From Nonomuraea terrae (GTDB taxonomy: Bacteria > Actinomycetota > Actinomycetes > Streptosporangiales > Streptosporangiaceae): a stretch of 64,000 nucleotides of DNA. The number at the start of each line of letters is the position of its first letter. The first letter of the stretch is position 1. Location: NCBI RefSeq assembly GCF_004348995.1, contig NZ_SMKQ01000022.1, positions 1-64,000 on the forward strand. Direction: 5' to 3'. The notes beneath the pieces were generated by a model. The model was not told where the DNA came from and ran no database searches. It saw nothing but the letters and a program-made list of their open reading frames with translations. Below are positions 1-7,702 of this stretch, one piece after another. The position numbers and the translations under genes were made by a program.

Positions 1-12
1 TATAAGAGACAG
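1..12. other. Probable Nextera adapter remnant
   Basis: The first twelve bases, TATAAGAGACAG, are identical to the 3' end of the 19-base Tn5 mosaic end used in Illumina Nextera libraries. The match stops exactly where clean CHRD-domain coding sequence begins. Most likely this is untrimmed adapter at a contig edge, so these bases should not be treated as genomic. Confidence 0.85.
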
Positions 13-13
13 G

Positions 14-250
14 GCCCACATCCACAGCGGCGCCAAGGGCAAGAACGGCCCGGTGGCGGTGGACCTGTTCGCCGACTCCAACGGCCTGCCCGCGGGCGTG
101 AACGGCCTGGCCGGCACCGCCCCGATCAAGAAGGACACCGCCAAGGGCATCTCCAAGAACCCGAAGAACTGGTACGCCAACCTGCACACCGGCCAGTTCC
201 CGGGCGGCGCCGTCCGCGGGCAGCTCTACTCCGCCAACGGCGCCTGGTAA
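14..250 (+). CDS. CHRD-domain protein, C-terminal fragment
   Basis: Only the last ~78 codons are present; the 5' part is lost at the contig edge and the reading frame enters from the adapter bases. The visible peptide AHIHSGAKGKNGPVAV, followed later by NWYANLHTGQFPGGAVRGQL, is the characteristic end of a CHRD (chordin-like) domain, a beta-rich extracellular fold common in secreted actinobacterial proteins of unknown role. No signal peptide can be assessed. The gene ends with TAA and is followed at once by a hairpin terminator. Family assignment is firm; function is unknown. Confidence 0.8.
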   Translation, partial: AHIHSGAKGKNGPVAVDLFADSNGLPAGVNGLAGTAPIKKDTAKGISKNPKNWYANLHTGQFPGGAVRGQLYSANGAW

Positions 251-294
251 CCGCTCGAAGGGTCGCCGAGCGGGGGCCGGCGACCCTTCAGCGG
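251..294. terminator. Bidirectional hairpin between convergent genes
   Basis: The arm at 251-268 (CCGCT then GAAGGGTCGCCG) pairs with 278-294, leaving a one-base bulge. The stem is about 17 bp with a GC-rich loop and no U-tract, as usual in high-GC actinobacteria. It starts directly after the CHRD stop and sits 10 bases from the subtilase stop, so it can serve both genes. Confidence 0.75.
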
Positions 295-303
295 TTCCGC
301 GGT

Positions 304-3264
304 TCAGCCGACGGACACCACCGTGCCGGTGCCGTCGGGGTATTCGAGGTAGCCGGTGTGCCGCCCGGTGCCGGTCAGGCCGGACCAGGAGAGCGTGAGG
401 TCCATCGGCGTCCCCGGCGTCACCTCGGGGTGCCGGGGCGAGAGCGTGAGGCTGCCGCCGCCGCCCTTGACGGGCACCGTGTTGACCTGCGTGGTGAACG
501 ACACATCCGCGGCTCCGAACGAGAAGACGGCGAGCGCGTACCGGCCGGGCTCCGGCTCCACCACGGTGATCGCGGGGTCGGCGGGGTCGTCCGCCGACGC
601 GACGATGACGCCGCCGTCGAAGATGGAGGTCGCGTCCTCCGGCAGGCGGACGAGCAGCGGCAGCAGCGAGCCGGCCGGCGCGTCGGTCCGTACGACGGTC
701 TGCAGCAGCTTGGTGTCCGGCTGCACCGTGAACGTCACGTCCTGCTCGCCGCCCGGCGCGACCGAACCGGCGACCGGCTCGGCGTGTTCCAGGCCGTAGA
801 CGTCGATCGGCAGCTTAGGCACGCCCGGGGTGATCTGGAACGTGATGCTCCCCGTGGCCCCGCTCCCGGTGAGCGTCTCCGGGGCGACGACGACCTGCGG
901 CGTGACCACGATCGGGCTGCGCACGGCGGCGCCGGCGCCCGTCCAGGTGAGCGAGCCGCTGTGGGCCTGCCCCGGCGTGCCCTTGCCCAGGGCGAAGGTG
1001 ACCGTGAACTCCTTGGTCTGCCCGGCCTCGTCGAACTTCAGCGTGGGCGGCTTCACCTTGGCCTCGATGCCCGGGAGGTCGATCTCCGCGTGGTAGACGC
1101 CGGGGGTCAGCGCGGTGACCTCGCGGCGGACGGACACCGTGCCCATGAGGTCGCCGACCGCGATGGACGGGTAGTTCAGCGCGTTCGGGGCGATGGCCGG
1201 CACGCCGGTGCCGGTGTCGACGCCGCGGCCCTCCAGGTAGCCGAGCCAGTCGTCCTCGCCGGAGTCGTACACCAGGCCGGGGGCGAGCATCTTCGACGGG
1301 TCGGCCTCGCCGGCGCCGTACGCGAAGACGTCGGTGCTGACCTCGCCGGTCGCGGTGCTGATCGGGCCCGCGGTGGTCATCAGCGCGGATTTGACCGCCA
1401 TCGGCGACATGGTGGGGTGCTCGCCGAAGTAGAGAGCGGCGAGCCCGGCGACGTGCGGCGTGGCCATCGAGGTGCCGGAGAGGAAGTCGAAGTCGTGCCC
1501 CGCGTAGGCGGGCGGCGCCACCGCCGCGAGGATGGACACGCCGGGGGCGGCGATGTCCGGCTTGAGCAGGTCGCCGTCGTTGATCTCGGACGGCCCGCGC
1601 GAGGAGAAGACGGCGACCTGCGGGTACGGCATGTCATCCCCGCCGGGCACGAGGCTCGCCCGCGCGCCCTCGGTGGCCGCGTACGTCCGCACCGTCGTCG
1701 CGGCCGGGACGTTGAGGTGCACGGTCGGCACCGCGTGCAGGTCGGGGTCGGTCGTGTAGTCGTAGGTGTTGACCAGCACCATGCCGGCGCCCCCCGCCCG
1801 CGCGACCTCGGCGGACTTCCCCGCCCGCGGGCCGGCGTCGCGCTGGCACACGACGATCGTGCCGGCGGCCTTCGCCGGGTCGAGGGAGTCCGGCAGGCAG
1901 GCGGCCGCCGCGCCGTCCGCGGCGGCGGCGTTCTTCACCGCGGCGGCGAGCACCAGCGGCCTGTCCTTCACCTCCGCCGCGACCGTGGTGCTGACGCCCG
2001 TGAGGCTGCGGCCGTCGCCCAGCGCAACGGTGGCCGTGTACTGCCCGATCGTGGACGCCGCCACGGTGGTCTCCCACGGCGCGGTGTTGTCCAGGCTGCT
2101 CGCGTCCGGCCCGCTGTTGCCGCCCGCCGCCGAGACGAACACCCCGGCCGCGGCGGCGTTGAGGAACGCGAGCTGGACCGGGTCGGTGACGGCCGACTCG
2201 GCCACGGTGCCGACGGAGTAGTTGAGCACATCGACGCCGTCGGCGACGGCCTGGTCGATGGCGGCGACGATGTCCTGCTCCGTGCCGCCGGTGTCGTCGG
2301 ACGTCCTGCCCTGGTAGAGGGCCTTGTAGACGGCGATCGCGGCCCCGGGGGCCACCCCGGAGATCTCGCCGAAGCCGACGCCCGCCACGTCCGCCTCGAC
2401 CCCGGCGTTGCCGGCGGCCGTGGAGGCGGTGTGGGTGCCGTGGCCCTGGGCGTCGCGGGGCGACAGGTAGTCGGCCCGCTGCTCCGGCGGCACCGCGTGC
2501 GTCCAGCCGTCGCTGAAGTAGCGGGCGCTGATGATCTTCTCGTTGCACAGGGCGGCGGTGAACTGCTCGCCGGCCTGGCAGGTCCCGGTGAACGTGCCTC
2601 CGTCCGCCTTCCGCATGACGACCTCGCCGGCCCGCGCGTACGGCCGGTACGGGTCGTCGTCGCCGGGCGGGGTGGCGGTCAGCGCGGGCGCGGCGAACGA
2701 GGCGCTCTCCGGCCACACGCCGGTGTCGATGACGCCGACGACGACGCCCTTGCCCGCCTCATCCGTACCGCCCAGCGCCGACCACACGCCCTTGGGCCCG
2801 GAAAGCTTGAGGAAGTCGGCGGAGTTGCGGTCGTCGGCCGGCTTGAGGAGCCTGTTCGGGACGACGGACACGACGCCCCGCGACCTCATCAGGGTGAGCG
2901 CCTGGGCCCCGGTGAGGTCGGCGACGAAGGTGTTGGTCGCGACGGCGAAGTGCCGCACGGGCGTGACGCCCACGGCGGAGGCCACCTCCCGCTGCCGGGC
3001 GGTGAGGTGGGCGCGGTAGCGCTCGGCATCCGCGGAGCCGACGTCGAGCTTGCGGCCCCTGTCCGGTTTGGTGCGGCCGATGCCCGCCACGCCGCCCGCG
3101 TAGGTGGCGATCGGCTTCTCGGCGAGCGTGACGAGGTAGCGGCCGGCGGCGACCTGGGTGGTCGCCGCCTCGGGGGAGGTCGGGGGTGTTGGCGCCGCGA
3201 ATGCGAGCGCCATGAGGACCACCGCGCCGTACGCGGCGGCGGTTCGATGTGACGTCAAGGCCAC
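304..3264 (-). CDS. Secreted subtilisin-like serine protease (S8) with PA domain
   Basis: Extracellular endopeptidase of the subtilase family. Numbered from an upstream ATG at 3294, it has an N-terminal hydrophobic export segment (about 20-40), an inhibitor-I9-like propeptide (about 50-150), catalytic Asp190 in VIDTGVWPES, His285 in GHGTHTAS, oxyanion Asn393 in GGNSGP and Ser609 in SGTSMATPH. A PA insert (about 450-545) lies between Asn and Ser, and the ~300-residue C-terminus looks like fibronectin-III/beta-sandwich domains. I place the start at GTG 3264 because GGAG lies 8 bases upstream; the ATG at 3294 has no recognisable ribosome site but is possible. All catalytic residues are intact, so it is probably active. 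The divergent TrmB/LuxR-like gene is a candidate regulator. Confidence 0.93.
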   Translation of the reverse strand: MALTSHRTAAAYGAVVLMALAFAAPTPPTSPEAATTQVAAGRYLVTLAEKPIATYAGGVAGIGRTKPDRGRKLDVGSADAERYRAHLTARQREVASAVGVTPVRHFAVATNTFVADLTGAQALTLMRSRGVVSVVPNRLLKPADDRNSADFLKLSGPKGVWSALGGTDEAGKGVVVGVIDTGVWPESASFAAPALTATPPGDDDPYRPYARAGEVVMRKADGGTFTGTCQAGEQFTAALCNEKIISARYFSDGWTHAVPPEQRADYLSPRDAQGHGTHTASTAAGNAGVEADVAGVGFGEISGVAPGAAIAVYKALYQGRTSDDTGGTEQDIVAAIDQAVADGVDVLNYSVGTVAESAVTDPVQLAFLNAAAAGVFVSAAGGNSGPDASSLDNTAPWETTVAASTIGQYTATVALGDGRSLTGVSTTVAAEVKDRPLVLAAAVKNAAAADGAAAACLPDSLDPAKAAGTIVVCQRDAGPRAGKSAEVARAGGAGMVLVNTYDYTTDPDLHAVPTVHLNVPAATTVRTYAATEGARASLVPGGDDMPYPQVAVFSSRGPSEINDGDLLKPDIAAPGVSILAAVAPPAYAGHDFDFLSGTSMATPHVAGLAALYFGEHPTMSPMAVKSALMTTAGPISTATGEVSTDVFAYGAGEADPSKMLAPGLVYDSGEDDWLGYLEGRGVDTGTGVPAIAPNALNYPSIAVGDLMGTVSVRREVTALTPGVYHAEIDLPGIEAKVKPPTLKFDEAGQTKEFTVTFALGKGTPGQAHSGSLTWTGAGAAVRSPIVVTPQVVVAPETLTGSGATGSITFQITPGVPKLPIDVYGLEHAEPVAGSVAPGGEQDVTFTVQPDTKLLQTVVRTDAPAGSLLPLLVRLPEDATSIFDGGVIVASADDPADPAITVVEPEPGRYALAVFSFGAADVSFTTQVNTVPVKGGGGSLTLSPRHPEVTPGTPMDLTLSWSGLTGTGRHTGYLEYPDGTGTVVSVG

Positions 3265-3449
3265 GTGGGGTGCTCCGGGGGCGAGGAGGGACATTGCGTG
3301 TTATGTAGGTAATCTTCTGCAACGGGTGGTTTTGGCAAGGAAAGTGAACTTCTCCCTGACTGTGGTTGTCGAGATACTGTCGTGACGACTTCTGCCACTG
3401 TGGCGAAAGTGGTCAGCCGGAAGAGGTTTAGCGGCCGGAAGGAGCGCCT
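3265..3449. promoter_or_regulatory. Divergent promoter region, subtilase / regulator
   Basis: This ~185-base gap is AT-richer than its surroundings. It must hold promoters for both the protease and the regulator. GTCGT-G-ACGAC at 3379-3389 is an inverted repeat with a one-base centre, and CCACT...AGTGG lies just downstream near 3395-3412; either could be an operator. No convincing -35/-10 pair could be fixed by eye. Confidence 0.4.
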
Positions 3450-4436
3450 GTGTTAGCGGCGCTGGGCATCAAGGAGTTCGCGGAAGACGTCTATCGAACC
3501 CTGCTCGACCAGGGCGAACAGGGCGTCGCCGAGCTCGCCGCCGCTCTGGGCGCGCCTTCCTCGCGGGTCCGGCACGCCCTGGCCCGGCTCACCGCGCTGG
3601 ACCTCGTCCGCCGGATCGCGCCCGGCCGCTACCGCCCGGTCGAGCCCCTCACCGCGGTGCCGGCGCTGGTCAGCCGCCGCCGGGTGGAGATGGAGACCGC
3701 CCTCGGCAGGGTGCAGGAGGAGGTGGCGGATCTCGCCCACGCCTACCAGGTGGGGCGGCTGCGGTACGACCCCGGCCGGCTCGTCGAGGTGCTGTCCGGC
3801 CGGAACGCCGTCAACCAGCGGGTGGACGAACTCACCCGGGCGATCAGGACGCACCTGTGGGTGCTCGACCGGCCGCCCTACCTGGAGCGGCCGGACGGGG
3901 AGTCCGACACGAACGAGAGCGAGACGGCGGGCACCCGGGCGATGATCGAGCGGGGCGTGGAGGTCCGCTCGGTGTACTGCCCGGAGTCCATGCAGCGGTC
4001 CGGCCGGTTCGACACGGTGGTGAAGCTGGTGGCCCTCGGGGAGCAGGCCAGGCTGCTGCCTGACCTGCCGTTCAAGCTGCGCATCATGGATCGCAAGGTC
4101 GCGCTCGTGCCGCTGGTCGGCGGCAGCTACGACAGCCTCGTGGTCGTCCACCCGTCCGGCCTGCTGGACGCGCTCATCGAGCTGTTCGAGGCGTACTGGC
4201 GCCGCGCCACCCCCATCGCCCGGCCCGCCCGGGCGGAGAGCCGGGACGAGCCGAGCGAGGACGACCTGCTGCTGCTCCAGATGCTCAAGGCCGGCCTGAA
4301 GGACCAGGCCATCGCCCGCCAGCTGGGAGTGAGCGCGCGGACCGCCACCCGCCGGATCGCCACGATCATGGCCAGGCTCGGCACGGAGACCCGCTTCCAG
4401 GCCGGCGCCGAGGCGGCCGCCCGCGGCTGGATCTGA
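3450..4436 (+). CDS. TrmB-like / LuxR-type transcriptional regulator
   Basis: 328-residue DNA-binding regulator. Residues ~1-70 form a TrmB-like winged helix (IKEFAEDVYRTLLDQGEQGV). The middle carries a TrmB/phospholipase-D-like sensor segment, and residues ~268-325 form a LuxR-type helix-turn-helix (LKDQAIARQLGVSARTATRR). The start is GTG with GGAAGGAG 5 bases upstream. The second codon is TTA, a codon that in streptomycetes makes translation depend on the bldA tRNA; here it would put the regulator under developmental control (inference). It diverges from the subtilase gene, so control of that protease is the simplest hypothesis. Confidence 0.85.
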   Translation: MLAALGIKEFAEDVYRTLLDQGEQGVAELAAALGAPSSRVRHALARLTALDLVRRIAPGRYRPVEPLTAVPALVSRRRVEMETALGRVQEEVADLAHAYQVGRLRYDPGRLVEVLSGRNAVNQRVDELTRAIRTHLWVLDRPPYLERPDGESDTNESETAGTRAMIERGVEVRSVYCPESMQRSGRFDTVVKLVALGEQARLLPDLPFKLRIMDRKVALVPLVGGSYDSLVVVHPSGLLDALIELFEAYWRRATPIARPARAESRDEPSEDDLLLLQMLKAGLKDQAIARQLGVSARTATRRIATIMARLGTETRFQAGAEAAARGWI

Positions 4437-4452
4437 CGGCGGGCGAGCCCGG

Positions 4453-5922
4453 CTAGCTCGTTGTCGTCACGCGGCGGCGGAACTCGGCGGTGGCGGTCTG
4501 CATGACGGCGTTCAGGTGTTCCAGCTCCTGCTCCGTAGGCTCGCGGCGCAGCTCGACGTTGACGGAGAAGTCTCCGTCGGCGATGGTCACGTCGAGCCCG
4601 GCGAGCAGGTCCTGCGGCAGCCGCCCGAGGACGAACTCGCGGAACGCCGCCGCCATCGCGCCCGGCATGTCGCCGCAGCCGCACGACCGGCCCTCCTTGA
4701 TCGCGCCCAGGTGGCTGCGGCCGACGACCGCGTCGCGGTGTGCCACGTCGAGGGTGGCCAGCCCGGCCTCGACGACCTGACCCGCCTCGGCCAGGCGTTC
4801 CTGGTGCTGGAGGAACAGGCCGAGGGCGATCCGCGAGCGTCCGAGCAGCTCCGCGTCGCCGCTGAACTCGGCGGCGGCGACGGCCTCGCGCAGGCACGGC
4901 TCGGCCTCGCCCGTACGGCCGGCCTCCGACAGCGCGAGACCCCAGTTCCGCAGCACCTGCGCGGTCAGCTCCGGACGGCCGATGCGCTCCGCACGGGCCC
5001 GCGCCCGGGCGTACGTCACCAGAGCCCCGTCGAGGTCACCGGCGTCGCTCTGCGCCATCGCGAGGCCCAGCTCGGCCATGAGCGCGTCGTCGTGCCTGCC
5101 CTGCCGCTCGTACGAGGCGAGCACCTTCTGGATCGCCTCGACGCGGCCGCTCTCGTCGCCGCGGTCGCGACCGGCGTTGGCCAGCTGGGACAGCACGTTC
5201 AGCGTCATCTGGTGGTCGGGGCCGAGCCGCGCCTCCACGGCCTCGGCGAGGCGGGACAGCACGACTCCGTCCGAGTCGGGGTGCTCGCCGGTCCGGTTCA
5301 GCACGGCGCGGGCCAGCTCCTCGACGATCTCGTCCGGCAGCTGTTCCAGGGCGGGGAAGGCGGGTTCCTGGCCTCCGGCGGCCGTCACGATCCGCGCCCG
5401 CAGCGCCAGCGCGGTGGCGACCCTCTCGTGTCCGTCGCGCCAGAAGATGCCGATCGTCTCCTCGACGGCCGCGCGGGCTCCCCGCAGGTCGCCGCGCCGG
5501 AGCAGCACGTCGGCCAGCGGCTCCAGGCCGAAGGCGTAACCGGCGTGCTCGGGGCCGTAGAAGTCGAGGCGCTCCTGCAGGTTGCGGCGCAGCTCGGTCT
5601 CGGCCTCGTCCAGCCGCCCCGACATCGCCAGCACCATGCCGAGGTTGAGGCGGTAGGTCAGCAGATCCTTGGCCGCCTCCGGGTCCTGGGGCCGCGGGAT
5701 CGAGCAGGCGGCGCGATAGCACTCCACAGCGCGCTCGGGCTGGTCGGAGTTGAGCAGGACGGTGCCGAGATCGCACTGGGCCGACGCCCACTGCGGGGTG
5801 TCACGGCCGTGCTGGAGCTCGGTGGTGCGCAGCTCACGCACCATGAGTTGTTCGGCGTCGACCAGGCGGCCCTCCCGGAGCAAGGCGAAGGCCAGATCGA
5901 GCGACGTGGGTGAGGTCGGCAT
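4453..5922 (-). CDS. Tetratricopeptide-repeat protein
   Basis: 489-residue soluble protein built almost entirely of TPR-like helical repeats, with lengths and Ala/Leu/Gly spacing as in NPRG-like or FxSxx-COOH-associated TPR proteins; residues such as GDLDGALVTYARARARAER show the pattern. No signal peptide or membrane span is present. A small cysteine cluster SCGCGDM near residue 410 could bind metal. It starts 18 bases after the LysM-membrane gene on the same strand, so the two probably form an operon. TPR proteins usually act as protein-interaction scaffolds; a role alongside the type VII secretion genes next door is contextual inference only. Confidence 0.8.
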   Translation of the reverse strand: MPTSPTSLDLAFALLREGRLVDAEQLMVRELRTTELQHGRDTPQWASAQCDLGTVLLNSDQPERAVECYRAACSIPRPQDPEAAKDLLTYRLNLGMVLAMSGRLDEAETELRRNLQERLDFYGPEHAGYAFGLEPLADVLLRRGDLRGARAAVEETIGIFWRDGHERVATALALRARIVTAAGGQEPAFPALEQLPDEIVEELARAVLNRTGEHPDSDGVVLSRLAEAVEARLGPDHQMTLNVLSQLANAGRDRGDESGRVEAIQKVLASYERQGRHDDALMAELGLAMAQSDAGDLDGALVTYARARARAERIGRPELTAQVLRNWGLALSEAGRTGEAEPCLREAVAAAEFSGDAELLGRSRIALGLFLQHQERLAEAGQVVEAGLATLDVAHRDAVVGRSHLGAIKEGRSCGCGDMPGAMAAAFREFVLGRLPQDLLAGLDVTIADGDFSVNVELRREPTEQELEHLNAVMQTATAEFRRRVTTTS

Positions 5923-5940
5923 GGCGCAGGAGCATATAGG

Positions 5941-7272
5941 TCAAGGCCGACAAGCCGGAGCCGTCACGGTGACGTTCAGGGTGGGGATGGTGACGTTGCC
6001 GTCGTCCGCCGCGTGCCAGCGCCAGTGCGCCCCGTCGACGTCCCCGCAGACCAGGCCCGTCCAGCCGAGCCCGCTCGCGGCGCACACGGCGTGCAGCCGC
6101 TCGGTCTCCGCCGCCGTGGGCGTGCCGGTCACCACCAGCAGCCCGCGCAGGTCGCGGCGGCGGGCCGTGGCGCGTACGGCGCCGCCGCCGCGACCGGACG
6201 GCCAGGGCGGGGCCTGGTGGAAGAGCTCGGCGGGGTTGACGAGCGTCGCGCCGGGCGGCAGCGCGGCGGGCGGGCCGCCCACGACGGCGACCGGCAGGCC
6301 GGGGTCGGTGCGCAGGACGTCGGCCATCAGCCCGTGGACGACGTCCCGGGCGACGTCCGCGTCCCCGGTGAGGCTGAGGATGCCGTCGAGGCGGCCGAGG
6401 TTCACGAAGACCTGGCCGCCGTCGTCGCGTACGCCGGCCCGCGCGAGCGGCGCGGCCACCGCCGGCCCGTTCAGCGTCGTACGGGCGGGCGTCTGCCGCG
6501 AGGCCAGCCGCCACCGGGCCCGGTCCACCGGCTCCCACGGGGCCGGGGGCCAGGCTGCGGTGTCGACCCAGGCCGTCACGTCCTCGCGGTCCACCACGAC
6601 GGCGTGGACGGAGCCGCGTGTCGACGGCTCGCGCGCAGCCAGGTCCTGTACGGCGCGGGCGGCGCGGGCCGGGGTGTCCAGATCCTGGGCGAGGGCCGCC
6701 GTCAGGGACACCCGGTAGCGGCGCCGGCGTGAACGCCGTACGGGATCGCCGAGCCGGTACGCCCGGCGGCCCACCGCCAGGGCGGCGGCGCGCAGCCTGC
6801 GCCGGGCCAGCACCCCGGCCGTGACCAGGCCCAGCAGGACGGCCACCACCGCGGCGATCGCGGCGGGCAGGGGGATGCCGTAGCCGGCGACGGTCGTCGT
6901 CTCGCGGGCCATCCGGATCTCGGGGCCGCTCGCGTCCTTGGGCAGGCGTAGCAGCCACCCGGGGTGGAGGTCGGCCGGGTCGGTGAGGGCGCCGCCGTCG
7001 TCCTGCGGCCGGTTCTGGTTGAGGGCGAAGATCTCGCTCCACCGCCCGGCGTCGCCGAGGGTGCGCTGGGCGATCGAGCGCAGGTTCTCCGGCAGGCCGC
7101 CGTTCTGGTCAGGGCTCTTGACGACGTACACCTTCACGAGGTCGCCGTCGGGGGCGGCGAGCGCGGGCGACGCGGGCCAGAGCAGCGCGCACAACGCCAG
7201 CAGCACGGCGACCGTGAGCGGAACAGGCGGAACACGATGGCACACAGAAGTTTTCAGCCTCAAAATTCCCAC
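5941..7272 (-). CDS. LysM-like membrane protein of the type VII secretion locus
   Basis: 443-residue protein. The N-terminus has a signal-like hydrophobic run (about 15-40) ending ALAAPDG, followed by a LysM-like peptidoglycan-binding segment (about 46-112, with LRSIAQRTLGDAGRWSEIF and HPGWLLRLP). A second membrane span follows (about 130-155), then an Arg-rich stop and a ~270-residue cytoplasmic-type domain of unknown fold. The topology suggests a wall-anchored sensor or scaffold. It diverges from the Esx-like gene only ~110 bases away, so co-regulation with secretion is likely. It could be a remote analogue of an Ecc membrane component, but I see no EccB, EccD or EccE signature. The GTG start is preceded by a weak AAGG. 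Confidence 0.7.
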   Translation of the reverse strand: MGILRLKTSVCHRVPPVPLTVAVLLALCALLWPASPALAAPDGDLVKVYVVKSPDQNGGLPENLRSIAQRTLGDAGRWSEIFALNQNRPQDDGGALTDPADLHPGWLLRLPKDASGPEIRMARETTTVAGYGIPLPAAIAAVVAVLLGLVTAGVLARRRLRAAALAVGRRAYRLGDPVRRSRRRRYRVSLTAALAQDLDTPARAARAVQDLAAREPSTRGSVHAVVVDREDVTAWVDTAAWPPAPWEPVDRARWRLASRQTPARTTLNGPAVAAPLARAGVRDDGGQVFVNLGRLDGILSLTGDADVARDVVHGLMADVLRTDPGLPVAVVGGPPAALPPGATLVNPAELFHQAPPWPSGRGGGAVRATARRRDLRGLLVVTGTPTAAETERLHAVCAASGLGWTGLVCGDVDGAHWRWHAADDGNVTIPTLNVTVTAPACRP

Positions 7273-7383
7273 CTGCTACCTTTCTTCCGGTGCGTCAGTG
7301 TACAAAGTGACGCCGGGGGCCGGAGAGGCGTCCCGCCCCCGGTGATCCGCCACCGTCTCGATCCCCCGACCAGAGGAGTCCCG
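7273..7383. promoter_or_regulatory. Divergent promoter region of the type VII locus
   Basis: This 111-base gap separates the LysM-membrane gene from the Esx-like gene and must hold promoters for both strands. AGAGGAG at 7372-7378 is the ribosome site for the Esx-like gene. I see no clear operator palindrome. Confidence 0.4.
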
Positions 7384-7686
7384 ATGCCCGACTTCACCGT
7401 TGATCTCAACCAGACCGCCCAGACGTCCGACGCGCTGAGCGCCGCCTTCACCGATCTGCAGGACCGGCTCAACGGCGTGCGCACCCAGGTGCAGGCGCTG
7501 CTCAGCGAGGGCTTCCAGACGCCCACCGCGCAGCAGGCCATGCAGGCGAAGTTCGACGAGTTCAGCAAGGGCTTCGAGCAGGTGACGCAGAGCCTGCAGG
7601 ACATGAGCCAGGTGCTCAAGACCGCCGGCACCAGCTTCCAGGAGGCCGACCAGCAGATCGCCAGCCAGTTCACGGCCACCGCCTGA
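7384..7686 (+). CDS. WXG100/Esx-like type VII secretion protein
   Basis: 100-residue all-helical protein with no signal peptide, the exact size and heptad pattern of Esx substrates. Two helices (about 5-40 and 50-95) are joined by SEGFQTPTAQ, where the usual Trp-X-Gly turn is replaced: no Trp is present. The C-terminus carries FQEAD, a Phe variant of the YxxxD/E export signal. AGAGGAG lies 5 bases before the ATG, and the gene is followed after 16 bases by the EccC/EssC ATPase, its likely motor. Only one Esx gene is visible here, so it may act as a homodimer. Family call is strong despite the missing Trp. Confidence 0.85.
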   Translation: MPDFTVDLNQTAQTSDALSAAFTDLQDRLNGVRTQVQALLSEGFQTPTAQQAMQAKFDEFSKGFEQVTQSLQDMSQVLKTAGTSFQEADQQIASQFTATA

Positions 7687-7702
7687 CGAGGAAGTCCCGA
7701 CC

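Noticed and set aside
358..3252. 964-codon open frame on the plus strand
   Set aside because: It is the reverse strand of the subtilase; the product is Arg/Gly-rich with no domain, as expected from third-position GC bias.
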